In this document: one piece after another, positions 33,499 to 41,898 of the stretch
How positions within the stretch are numbered: position 1 is the first letter of the stretch
Layout of the letters: each line of letters opens with the position of its first letter
The notes under the pieces: generated by a model
Database searches by the model: none
Seen by the model: the letters and a program-made list of their open reading frames with translations, nothing else
What the model was told of the DNA's origin: nothing
Origin: Sphingomonadaceae bacterium
GTDB taxonomy: Bacteria; Pseudomonadota; Alphaproteobacteria; Sphingomonadales; Sphingomonadaceae
Assembly (NCBI GenBank): GCA_947476425.1
Contig: CANJQJ010000020.1
Coordinates: forward strand, 1-47,208
Length of the DNA stretch: 47,208 nt
Direction: 5' to 3'
Made by a program: the position numbers and the translations under genes

Positions 33499-33546
33499 CC
33501 CGGAGCGCCAGTTATTATACGACTGTAAAACAAAGGGAGTATCAAC

Positions 33547-34737
33547 ATGTCATCGCCTGGGTCCGTCGATCCTGCTGATTCGCTAGATGGCTGGAGCCTG
33601 CCGGCGTGGTGCTACGACGATTCGGAATTCTTCCGGGTCGAATGCGATCGGATCTTTCGCCCGAGTTGGCAGGTAGTTTGCCATGTCAGCGACATCAAGA
33701 ATAGCGGCGATTACCATACGCTAGAATATGTTGGCGAAAGCATAGTCGCGGTGCGTGGGCGCGACGGCGTGGTGCGCGCCTTCACCAACGTATGCCGCCA
33801 TCGCGGCGCGCGGTTGATCGACGGACCTTCGGGCTGCGTTGCCAAGCTGGTCTGTCCTTATCACGCCTGGACCTATGATCTCGACGGACAGCTCAGCGGC
33901 GTGCCGTCGCGCGGCAGCTATGTCGATCTCGACATGGCCAGGCATGGGCTGGCGCCGGTCGATCTCGAAATCTTCGAGGGGTTCGTGTTCGTGCGGCTCG
34001 ACGATGACGGCGGCCCATCCGTCGCGGAGATGATGGCGCCCTATGCCGACGAGATCGCCTACTACCGCTTCGGGGACCTGCGTACGTTCGGACGCGTGAC
34101 GATGCGGTCGCGCCGGGTGAACTGGAAGAATGTCGGCGATAATTATTCGGACGGGCTGCACATTGCCGTTGCCCATCCCGGGCTTAAGCGACTGATGGGG
34201 GATGGCTACGGCATCGCCGCACAAGCGCATGTGGACAAGATGTGGGGGCCGATCGGTGTAAATCCCTCGGCAAACTGGTCTGAACGCGCTTACCAGAAAT
34301 TCCTGCCCGATGTGCCGTATCTGCCGGAGGAGCGGCAGCGTTTGTGGACCTATTTCAAGCTCTGGCCGAACGTTGCGTTCGACATCTATCCAGATCAGAT
34401 CGATTTCATGCAATGGCTGCCGATCTCCCCGACCGAAACGCTGATCCGCGAGATCGCCTATGCAATCCCCGATGCCCGCCGCGAGATGAAGGCCACACGC
34501 TACCTCAACTGGCGGATCAACCGGCAGGTCAATGCCGAGGATACCGCGTTGATCAATCGCGTCCAGGAAGGGATGGCATCACGCTCGTTTAGCATCGGGC
34601 CGCTTGGCGAGGGCGAGGTCTGCCTTCGGCATTTCTGCCGAAAGCTGCGCGCGATCATTCCCGAGGCTCGGCAGGAGCGGCGTCCCGAGGCGGGGTGGAG
34701 CCTGACCCGGCCTCACTCCCAGGGAGTCACTTCATGA
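33547..34737 (+). CDS. Rieske non-haem iron oxygenase, alpha subunit
   Basis: A 396-residue oxygenase that would hydroxylate or demethylate a small organic substrate using O2. The Rieske [2Fe-2S] ligands are Cys83, His85, Cys103 and His106 (CRHRG...CPYHAW). The catalytic iron ligands are His205, His210 and probably Asp332, in DNYSDGLHIAVAHP and NAEDTALINRVQ. The bridging acid before His205 is Asp202, as in naphthalene dioxygenase, not Glu as in carnitine monooxygenase. There is no beta subunit, ferredoxin or reductase gene adjacent. Its stop overlaps the FAD oxidoreductase ATG (ATGA). The BetI-like regulator and amine-type permease suggest an amine or betaine substrate, but this is inference. 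Confidence 0.9.
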   Translation: MSSPGSVDPADSLDGWSLPAWCYDDSEFFRVECDRIFRPSWQVVCHVSDIKNSGDYHTLEYVGESIVAVRGRDGVVRAFTNVCRHRGARLIDGPSGCVAKLVCPYHAWTYDLDGQLSGVPSRGSYVDLDMARHGLAPVDLEIFEGFVFVRLDDDGGPSVAEMMAPYADEIAYYRFGDLRTFGRVTMRSRRVNWKNVGDNYSDGLHIAVAHPGLKRLMGDGYGIAAQAHVDKMWGPIGVNPSANWSERAYQKFLPDVPYLPEERQRLWTYFKLWPNVAFDIYPDQIDFMQWLPISPTETLIREIAYAIPDARREMKATRYLNWRINRQVNAEDTALINRVQEGMASRSFSIGPLGEGEVCLRHFCRKLRAIIPEARQERRPEAGWSLTRPHSQGVTS

Positions 34738-36332
34738 AATATGACGCGCTCATCATCGGTGCCGGACATAATGGCCTGGTCTGCGCCTTCTATCTCGCGC
34801 GAGCGGGGCTCAAGGTGCGGATAGTCGAGCGGCGCGATGTCGTCGGCGGGGCGGCGGTGACCGAGGAATTCCATCCCGGGTTTCGAAATTCGGTGGCGAG
34901 CTACACGGTCAGCCTGCTCCAGCCGAAGATCATCGCTGACATGCGGCTGGCCGAGCATGGCTATCGCGTGATCGAGCGACCAATCTCGAATTTCCTGCCC
35001 CAGGAAGACGGTGGCTATTTGAAGCTGGGCGGCGGGCTGGAGCGAACCCAGGCCGAGTTTCGTCGCTTCTCGGCGCGTGACGCGGCGACGTTGCCGGCTT
35101 ATTACGCGGCTCTCGAAAATGTCGCGGAAGTGTTGCGGGACCTCGCGCTGAAGGCGCCGCCCAACGCCGGCGGCGGCTTGCGAGCCTTGTTCGACGGAGC
35201 GGTGCAAGGGCGACGGCTGGCGAGGCTTTCGCTCGAACAGCAGCGCGACGTGCTCGATCTTTTCACCAAGAGCGCGCGCAGCTTTCTCGACGGCTGGTTC
35301 GAGAATGAGGCGATCAAGGCGGCGTTTGGTTTCGACGCAGTCGTTGGCAATTTCGCCAGCCCCGACACGCCGGGATCGGCTTATGTGCTGCTCCACCATG
35401 TCTTCGGCGAAGTGAACGGCAAGAAAGGGGCCTGGGGCCATAGCGTTGGCGGCATGGGCAGAATTACCGAGATCATGGCCGAGGTGTGTCGCGCGTCCGG
35501 GGTCGAGATCAGCCTGGAAAGCCCGGTGGCGCAGGTGCTCGTCGAGCATGAGGATGTAGCGGGGGTGCTGCTCGAAAATGGCGAGCGGATCGCGGCGAAA
35601 ACGGTCATCGCGAATGTCGGCCCGAAGCTGCTTTACGAGCGCTTGATGGATCCGCTGGACCTGCCAGCCGATTTTCGCAGGCGCATCCGTGCGTTCAAGA
35701 CCGGATCGGGCACCTTCCGGATGAATGTCGCGCTCAGCGCATTGCCGCGCTTCAGGTGCCTGCCGGAGCCCGGCGAGCATCACCAGTCCGGCATTATCAT
35801 CGCGCCGACGCTCGACTATATGGATCGGGCGTTCATCGATGCGAAGCTGCATGGCTGGTCGAAGGCACCGATCGTCGAGATTCTGATCCCATCGACGGTG
35901 GACGACAGCCTTGCGCCGCCCGGTTGTCACGTCGCGAGCCTGTTCTGCCAGCAATTCGCGCCGGAATTGCCAGATGGTCGAAGCTGGGACGACGCTGAGG
36001 ATGCCGCCGCCGACACGATCATCGACACCGTCGAGGCCTATGCCCCAGGCTTTCGCGCCTCGATCCTCGGGCGGATGATCCTTTCGCCGCTTGGGCTGGA
36101 GCGCAAGTTCGGGATGATCGGCGGCGATATCATGCATGGCAATATGTCGCTCGACCAGCTGTGGGCGGCGCGGCCGGTGCTTGGCCATGGTGGTTATCGC
36201 GGTCCGGTGAAGGGGCTCTACATGTGTGGTGCAGGCACGCATCCCGGCGGCGGGGTGACCGGTGCGCCGGGGCATAATGCCGCGCAGGCTATTCTTTCCG
36301 ATCGGAGCTGGCTGGGGCGGATGCTGGCTTAG
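34734..36332 (+). CDS. FAD-dependent oxidoreductase, PYROXD2/CrtI-like
   Basis: A 532-residue flavoprotein of the phytoene-desaturase/amine-oxidase superfamily. An N-terminal FAD Rossmann motif (ALIIGAGHNGLVCAFYLARAGLKVRIVERR) is followed by VGGAAVTEEFHPGFRNSVASY, and the C-terminal FAD closure is GLYMCGAGTHPGGGVTGAPGHNAA. This pattern fits the PYROXD2 group better than carotenoid desaturases; no carotenoid genes are near. ATG 34734 overlaps the Rieske stop; the in-frame ATG at 34695 lies inside the Rieske gene. It may oxidise the product of the oxygenase, but its substrate is unknown. Confidence 0.88.
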   Translation: MKYDALIIGAGHNGLVCAFYLARAGLKVRIVERRDVVGGAAVTEEFHPGFRNSVASYTVSLLQPKIIADMRLAEHGYRVIERPISNFLPQEDGGYLKLGGGLERTQAEFRRFSARDAATLPAYYAALENVAEVLRDLALKAPPNAGGGLRALFDGAVQGRRLARLSLEQQRDVLDLFTKSARSFLDGWFENEAIKAAFGFDAVVGNFASPDTPGSAYVLLHHVFGEVNGKKGAWGHSVGGMGRITEIMAEVCRASGVEISLESPVAQVLVEHEDVAGVLLENGERIAAKTVIANVGPKLLYERLMDPLDLPADFRRRIRAFKTGSGTFRMNVALSALPRFRCLPEPGEHHQSGIIIAPTLDYMDRAFIDAKLHGWSKAPIVEILIPSTVDDSLAPPGCHVASLFCQQFAPELPDGRSWDDAEDAAADTIIDTVEAYAPGFRASILGRMILSPLGLERKFGMIGGDIMHGNMSLDQLWAARPVLGHGGYRGPVKGLYMCGAGTHPGGGVTGAPGHNAAQAILSDRSWLGRMLA

Positions 36333-36345
36333 GGCCATGCATGGT

Positions 36346-37635
36346 TCAGATAGGGCGCCTGACTGCCGTGCGCGTCCACCAGTAGAGCGGGAAGCCGGCG
36401 AGCATCAGCGCGAGGCTGAGGCCGCTGGTATCGAGTCCGGCCCCCCATAATGTCCACAGCGCATAAAGAAGCCCGATCGACGCGAACGGAATCGTGACTC
36501 GAAGCTTGAGCGCGGCGGCGGCGCAGGCGAGGTAGAGCCAGAGGGTCGCGGCGGTCGAGAGCAACGCCATGAATGTGAAGATATCGGCTATCGCCCTGAG
36601 GCTGTTGGCGGCAAGCAGGAGACTTGCCATCAGGCTCGACAGGAGGATGGCGCGGACCGGAGTGCCACGCTCGTCCGTGACGCCCATCCAGGCCGGGAGC
36701 CGGCCAGCGCGGGCCATGGCGAGGGGGATCTCGCCCTGCAGGAGGATCCAGCCGTTGAGCGCGCCGATCGCGCTGATCGCGGCGAACAACCCGATCAGGT
36801 GCGCGGCGCCGCCCGTCCCGTAGCGCGCGACGAAATCGGCGAAGGGCGCATCCGAATGCGCGGCGAGCTCGGGCGGGAGCATGAGCGCTATGCCCGAACA
36901 GACCAGCAGGTAGATCAGTCCGGTGGCGAGCGTGCCGATCATCGTGGCGCGCGGGATATCGCGCGCGGGTTCGGCGACCTTGTCGGCGGCGGCGCTGGCG
37001 GATTCGAAGCCGAGCAGCGCCCAGAGCGTGAGCGCGGCGGAGGCGGTTATGCCGGTGGCGCTCAACCCGGACGAGGGGAAGGGCGCGAGGGCGGCGGTAC
37101 CATGGTGGCCGAGCACCACCAGAATGAGAACCAGCACGACGACAAGCGGGACGAGCTTGAGAAGCAGCGTCGTGACCTGGAAGCCGCCGGCCGCGCGGGC
37201 GCCCCGCAGGTTGATGAGGGTCAGGCCCCACAGCAGTAGGAAGGCGGACAGGGCCGCAAGGCCCTGCGTCTTGCCGATGAGGGGCACGAACAGGCTGAGA
37301 TAGCTCACGGCGGCGATCGCGATCGTGACGTTGGCCGTCCAGATCGAGACCCAGTAGCTCCAGCCGATCGCGAAGCCGACTATCGGACCGAAGGCTGTAT
37401 CGACCATTGCGATCGGGCCACTGGCATTTGGCAGCGCGCGGGTCAGCTGCGCGATGACATGCGCGAGCGCGAGCGCGCCGGCGATGGTGAGGATCCAGCC
37501 GGCGACGGCATTCCAGCCATAGGGCGCGAGCGCGGCGGGAAGCAGGAAGACACCCGAACCGATCATGTTGCCCATGACCAGCGCGATCGCTGCGACGAGG
37601 CCCAGCGGGCGCCGCCCCGGCTGGGAGATTGTCAT
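36346..37635 (-). CDS. APC superfamily amino acid/amine permease
   Basis: A 429-residue inner-membrane transporter with about 12 helices. The helix-1 substrate motif is GNMIGSGVFLLPAALA, and LLGFESASAAADKVAEPARDIPRATMIGTL in the middle is the APC signature, most like the basic amino acid/polyamine antiporter branch (AdiC, PotE). The ATG 37635 start removes a non-conserved, repeat-derived leader present in a longer frame (to 37683). It converges on the FAD oxidoreductase with 13 bases between, so it is placed with the Rieske locus only by position. Substrate unknown. Confidence 0.88.
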   Translation of the reverse strand: MTISQPGRRPLGLVAAIALVMGNMIGSGVFLLPAALAPYGWNAVAGWILTIAGALALAHVIAQLTRALPNASGPIAMVDTAFGPIVGFAIGWSYWVSIWTANVTIAIAAVSYLSLFVPLIGKTQGLAALSAFLLLWGLTLINLRGARAAGGFQVTTLLLKLVPLVVVLVLILVVLGHHGTAALAPFPSSGLSATGITASAALTLWALLGFESASAAADKVAEPARDIPRATMIGTLATGLIYLLVCSGIALMLPPELAAHSDAPFADFVARYGTGGAAHLIGLFAAISAIGALNGWILLQGEIPLAMARAGRLPAWMGVTDERGTPVRAILLSSLMASLLLAANSLRAIADIFTFMALLSTAATLWLYLACAAAALKLRVTIPFASIGLLYALWTLWGAGLDTSGLSLALMLAGFPLYWWTRTAVRRPI

Positions 37636-37648
37636 GCCGGGTAAGCCC

Positions 37649-37696
37649 CCGTCATCCCGACGCCCGCCGGGATGACGGTTCAACTAGATTGAAACG
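37649..37696. repeat. Dispersed CGTCATCC-type hairpin with leader, copy 4
   Basis: The arms CCGTCATCCC (37649-37658) and GGGATGACGG (37669-37678) form a perfect 10-bp stem with a 10-base loop. The adjoining TTCAACTAGATTGAAACG is the inverse of the leader seen at 27149. It lies 4 bases past the receptor stop and 13 bases before the permease start, and could terminate the TonB-receptor transcript on its way to the permease. Confidence 0.8.
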
Positions 37697-37700
37697 GGCT

Positions 37701-40058
37701 CTAGAAATGCTGGCCGACCTTGACCCCGAACATCTGTGGTTTGATCGGATAGATGCGCGCCGTAAGGCCGCAGTAGATCGGTGCGCAGTAGGAGCCCTTG
37801 CTGAGCTGGCCGCGCTCGTCGAAGGCATTCTGGATGAAGAACTCGAAGCTCCAGTTGCTCACCTTGCCGCCCACCGAGAAATCCGCGGTCGTGAAGCTCG
37901 GGGTGGGGCCAAGCAGGTTTCCTTCGAGTACGCCAAGATAGGTGCGCGTGCTGCTCTGGTGAAGTACCGAGGCCTGGATGAAGCTGTTGACGTTGCCGAT
38001 CGGGAATTCATATCGCGCGGTGGCCGTCCCCTTGAATTTGGGCTGGATCGGCAGGCGGGTGCCCTTGGGGGACGAGATATTTCCCTCGGCGACCGAGCAG
38101 GACGGGAAGGGATTGCCCGAGCTGACGTCGATGTTGCAGAAGTCGGACGAGAGCTTGGCGTCGTTGAACGAACCCGAACCCGTCAGGGTCAGCCCGCCGA
38201 TCGCCCATTGGATATCACCCTCGATGCCGTAAATCCTCGCATTGCCGGCATTGTAGACGTTGGTGACGCCCACCGCGCCCGGCGGCGAGAGGGCATATTG
38301 CAGGTCTTTCCATTGCTCGTAATAAACCGCGCCGTTGATGCGCAGGTGGCGATCGAACCAGCTCGTTTTCCAGCCGAACTCGAAATTGGTGATCGTATCG
38401 GGGTTATAGGGATTGATCGTCGGCTTGCGATTATTGCCACCGGGGCGGAAGCCAGTCGAGTAGGTGAAATACAGCATCCGATCGCGATCGGCCTGCCATG
38501 TGAGCGTTGCCTTGTGGGTTTCGCCCGATCCATCAGCCTTTTTGTCGATCGTCTGGCACGGGCCGGTGAGCGGCACGGTGCATCCAGCACCGAGCGCATC
38601 GCCCTGGAAACCCGAAAAGCCGGTAAGCGTGTTCTTGTAGATGAAACCGCGCAAACCGCCGGTCAGCGTCAGTGTCGGGGTCAGGTCAAAGGAGGCCTGG
38701 CCGAACGCGGCGTAGTCGCGCGCGACGACATGGGTATCGGTCAAGAAGATGTCGTCTTGGAAGACCGCGAGGCTGTTGGGCACCGCGCCCAGCCCGGGGA
38801 TATCGTAATCGGCGATATTGTGGTTCGTTTGCCGTTGCATGAAGAGGCCCGCCGTGAAGCGGAAGCGATCGCTCGACGGCGAGCTGATGCGAAGCTCGTG
38901 GGTCTGCTTCGTGATGTCCTGATGGTTGTGATAAAGCTGGGTCGGATCCAGGAAGCCGCCATTGCCGTCGGGGAAGTTCGTATATCCCGGGACGTTGTCG
39001 TAATAGACGGTGTAATAGGAATAATCGGCCTGGATATCGAGCGAGCGCGCAAGATAGCCGCCGGAATAGACGACATCGAAATCCGCCAGCTTGCCCTCGA
39101 TGGTCAGCGCTGCCTGATACCATTTGTCGGTGGTCCGGTCGGGGAAGAAGTCGTGGACCTGAAGGTCGCCGGCGCGTGGATCATAGAGGAACGAGCCGCG
39201 GGTCTCCTGGTGCTGGGCGATTATTGTCGGTGTCACCGTCCAGTTGTCGTCAAGGTCGATGCCAAGCGCGATCCGCCCGCCATAGGTATCGGCGGTGTTA
39301 AAATCCTTCTTGACCTGGCTTGCATTGTCGACGGTCAGGTTGGTGGTGGGATCGGAGTCCGACAGCGAATATGTCCGCGAGCCGAAAGTGTTGTCGATAA
39401 AGCCGGCGTCGCGCTGGTAGAAGCCGACCACACGAAGCGCCATCCTGTCGGTAAGCGGGATGTTGGTGAAACCCTCGGCAGTTCCACCGAAGCCGCCCTT
39501 GCCGAATTTGTTGCCCTGGAGATCATAGCCAGCTGAGAAATGCGAGGTATCGGGCTTGTTGGTAATGATGCGGAGCGTGCCTGAAAGCGAACTTGCGCCG
39601 TAAAGCGTGCCCTGCGGGCCGGACAGCGCCTCGACGCGCGCGATATCGTAGATATGGACATCAAGCAGCGCGCCGATCGTGGTGACCGGAATTTCGTCGA
39701 GATACACGCCCGAGGTCGGCAAGGCGCCACCAGCGAGTCCATCGCCACCGCTGGCGATGCCGCGGAAGAAGAGTTGCGATTGCCCAGGCCCGAGCGACTG
39801 GTAGCTCACGCTTGGCAGAAGCTTCACATAGTCGTCGAAACCGGTGGTCTGGTGCTGTTCGAGGGTTACCGAACCGAGCGCCTGGAGGCTGATCGGAACG
39901 CGCTGGATGCTTTCGCTGCGTTTTTGGGCGGTTACTATGATTTCGCCATCGCCGGAAGCATCGGCTGCAGTTTCGGCGAGCGCAGATCCGGCTGCGCAAA
40001 GCATGGTGGAGGCGAGGAAGGCGGCTGTTGCGGCGCGGCGGTAACGACGATGTGTCAT
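37701..40058 (-). CDS. TonB-dependent receptor
   Basis: Outer-membrane uptake receptor, 785 residues from ATG 40058, which has a strong AGGGGGA site. The signal peptide MTHRRYRRAATAAFLASTMLCAAGSALA is followed by a TonB box EIIVTAQKR, a plug (LLPSVSYQSLGPGQSQLFFRGIASGG, VEALSGPQGTLYGASSLSGTLRIITNKPD) and a long barrel ending VGQHF, with the usual C-terminal Phe. It is the type expanded in sphingomonads for organic nutrients rather than a known siderophore receptor. The upstream gene on the same strand is a TPR-sulfotransferase. The open frame to 40133 adds a Cys-rich, unconserved leader and is not used. Confidence 0.93.
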   Translation of the reverse strand: MTHRRYRRAATAAFLASTMLCAAGSALAETAADASGDGEIIVTAQKRSESIQRVPISLQALGSVTLEQHQTTGFDDYVKLLPSVSYQSLGPGQSQLFFRGIASGGDGLAGGALPTSGVYLDEIPVTTIGALLDVHIYDIARVEALSGPQGTLYGASSLSGTLRIITNKPDTSHFSAGYDLQGNKFGKGGFGGTAEGFTNIPLTDRMALRVVGFYQRDAGFIDNTFGSRTYSLSDSDPTTNLTVDNASQVKKDFNTADTYGGRIALGIDLDDNWTVTPTIIAQHQETRGSFLYDPRAGDLQVHDFFPDRTTDKWYQAALTIEGKLADFDVVYSGGYLARSLDIQADYSYYTVYYDNVPGYTNFPDGNGGFLDPTQLYHNHQDITKQTHELRISSPSSDRFRFTAGLFMQRQTNHNIADYDIPGLGAVPNSLAVFQDDIFLTDTHVVARDYAAFGQASFDLTPTLTLTGGLRGFIYKNTLTGFSGFQGDALGAGCTVPLTGPCQTIDKKADGSGETHKATLTWQADRDRMLYFTYSTGFRPGGNNRKPTINPYNPDTITNFEFGWKTSWFDRHLRINGAVYYEQWKDLQYALSPPGAVGVTNVYNAGNARIYGIEGDIQWAIGGLTLTGSGSFNDAKLSSDFCNIDVSSGNPFPSCSVAEGNISSPKGTRLPIQPKFKGTATARYEFPIGNVNSFIQASVLHQSSTRTYLGVLEGNLLGPTPSFTTADFSVGGKVSNWSFEFFIQNAFDERGQLSKGSYCAPIYCGLTARIYPIKPQMFGVKVGQHF

Positions 40059-40174
40059 GTGGTCCCCCTTACACGAATGAAAGCAGCATCCTCCCGAGGG
40101 TGCGGCCACGCAAGACGAATAACGCCGCGGCACATTCAGAATAAATTAATTTTCCCCGTGCTGTGGCGAATTGG

Positions 40175-41842
40175 TCACGCTTGCGGTGCAGCGGGATAAC
40201 AATCGAGCACCGGCCCGAGCGCCGATTTGAGTGGATCGAGCGAAGTCTCATAAGGACGCCATTGTCCGACGCCGTCACGGTTGATCGGGCGGCGGACCTG
40301 CTCGCTGCTGGCGGTGCGGACCGCGCGAGGGTTCTGATGGAAATCGAGGCAGGCACCCTCGAAGGGAAGGCCGAGATGTGAAAGCAGTGCGCGGATCTCG
40401 GCTTCGGGATCATCGACGAGGCGTTCGTGGATGACGCGGTGGACTCGGCCGGGGAGAACCATGTCGAAATGTGCCATCAGACGGACATAGTCGGAATAGT
40501 AGCGGCCGAGATCGTCGAGCCCATAGGAGAAGCCCTGACCGCGTGCAAAATGCTGCTTGAAGTTGGAAAAGCAGCAATCGAGCGGATGGCGGCGCGCGTC
40601 GATGATCGTGGCGTTTGGCAGGATCAGGTGGATGAAGCCGGTATGGAGCCAGTTGTTGGGAAGCTTGTCGATGAAAAAGGCCTTGCCCTCGCGGCGATGG
40701 ATGCGGGTGCGTTCGAGATAGTCTTCGCCAAGGGCGTGCAGATCGCCGGCCGTCGTTGCGGATAGATCGCCGCCCGCGCGCGCGGCGAGGGTCGGGATGT
40801 CGGGAAGCTCCATTGTGCCTTCCACCTGGCTGTGGCTGGCGAGGATCTGCTCTATCAGGGTCGATCCTGCGCGGGGCATGCCAAGGACGAAGATCGGATC
40901 CGGCGCCTGGCAGCCCTGCCCGGCGCGGGCGGCGATAAATTCCGGGGTGAATTGCGCGATCGCCCGATCGACCTGTCGAGACGTATCGGCGGGATCGTAG
41001 CCGAGCTGTTCGCGGCGGACCGCATTGCCCGCGGCATAATGGGCGAATGCGGCGGTGTGGTTGCCTTCATCCTCGAACGCCTTGCCGAGTGCGAAATCGA
41101 GATGAAATCGGTCTTCAATGCTCAACCTGCCGGAGGACAATGCCTCCTGCATGGTCGCGATGTCCTCGGGCGTGAACCTGGCCGTCTTCAGATTGGCGAG
41201 GCTCCACCAGACCTCGCCCAGCTCCGGGCGGATAGCGAGCGCGCGCCGATAGGCGGCGATGCTGTCGTCCTGCCGCCCGACGGTCTTGAGGACATGGGCA
41301 TAGCTCATCCAGATCTTTGGCTGATCGGCACGCTGCCCGAGCACGGCTTCATAAAGCGCGATCGCCTCGTCGAATTCGCCGACCTTCCCGAGCGTAGCTG
41401 CCTTGAGGTTGTTATGCGCGGGATTATCCGGATCGACGCCGAGCAGCGTGTCGAGTTCGGCAAGCGCCTCGGTCGTGCGATTCTGGCGATTGAGCACGGT
41501 GGCGAGGTTCGACCGCGCGGCATGGAATGTGGGGGCGAGTTCGAGGGCGCGGCGCAGGAGAGTCTCGGCATCGCGATAGCGGCCGATGCGCCCGGCGAGT
41601 TCGGCGAGCATGCGGATCGCGGCGACGTCGATGGGGATGGCCTTGAGACGCTGCTTGAGGATCGGTTCGGCGACATGGAGCAGATTATCGGCGAGAGCCT
41701 GCGCAGCCTGTAGAAGTTCGGGATCATGGATCGATGCGCGGATTGCGGCGAGCTCCGCCTGCTCGGCGGCCGCAATTCGCCCGGACGCGCGATGCTCGAG
41801 CGCGGCGCGGCGATGGGATTCAGCGGTTTCGAGCGGGCTCAT
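40175..41842 (-). CDS. TPR-repeat-containing sulfotransferase family protein
   Basis: A 555-residue protein. The N-terminal ~280 residues carry tandem tetratricopeptide repeats (for example GRYRDAETLLRRALELAPTFHAARSNLATVL and GEFDEAIALYEAVLGQRADQPKIWMSYAHVL). A sulfotransferase domain follows from about 310, with the PAPS-binding loop FVLGMPRAGSTLIEQILASH, RRHPLDCCFSNFKQHFA (3'-phosphate binding) and FHQNPRAVRTASSEQVRRPI. It may sulfate a protein or glycan acceptor. It precedes the TonB receptor by 117 bases on the same strand. The start is ATG 41842; the target is unknown. Confidence 0.9.
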   Translation of the reverse strand: MSPLETAESHRRAALEHRASGRIAAAEQAELAAIRASIHDPELLQAAQALADNLLHVAEPILKQRLKAIPIDVAAIRMLAELAGRIGRYRDAETLLRRALELAPTFHAARSNLATVLNRQNRTTEALAELDTLLGVDPDNPAHNNLKAATLGKVGEFDEAIALYEAVLGQRADQPKIWMSYAHVLKTVGRQDDSIAAYRRALAIRPELGEVWWSLANLKTARFTPEDIATMQEALSSGRLSIEDRFHLDFALGKAFEDEGNHTAAFAHYAAGNAVRREQLGYDPADTSRQVDRAIAQFTPEFIAARAGQGCQAPDPIFVLGMPRAGSTLIEQILASHSQVEGTMELPDIPTLAARAGGDLSATTAGDLHALGEDYLERTRIHRREGKAFFIDKLPNNWLHTGFIHLILPNATIIDARRHPLDCCFSNFKQHFARGQGFSYGLDDLGRYYSDYVRLMAHFDMVLPGRVHRVIHERLVDDPEAEIRALLSHLGLPFEGACLDFHQNPRAVRTASSEQVRRPINRDGVGQWRPYETSLDPLKSALGPVLDCYPAAPQA

Positions 41843-41898
41843 GGCACAGGAGTAGCGGAGAGGTTGATCGGGATCATCCCTGTTTTCGCCATTGTCCC

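Noticed and set aside
34713-36338. A 541-codon minus-strand frame opposite the FAD oxidoreductase
   Set aside because: No recognisable domain; the plus-strand product has clear FAD-binding motifs at both ends.
37629-39536. A 635-codon open frame opposite the TonB-dependent receptor
   Set aside because: It has antisense composition (Asp, Arg, Val, Ile-rich) and no motif; the receptor has signal peptide, TonB box, plug and barrel.
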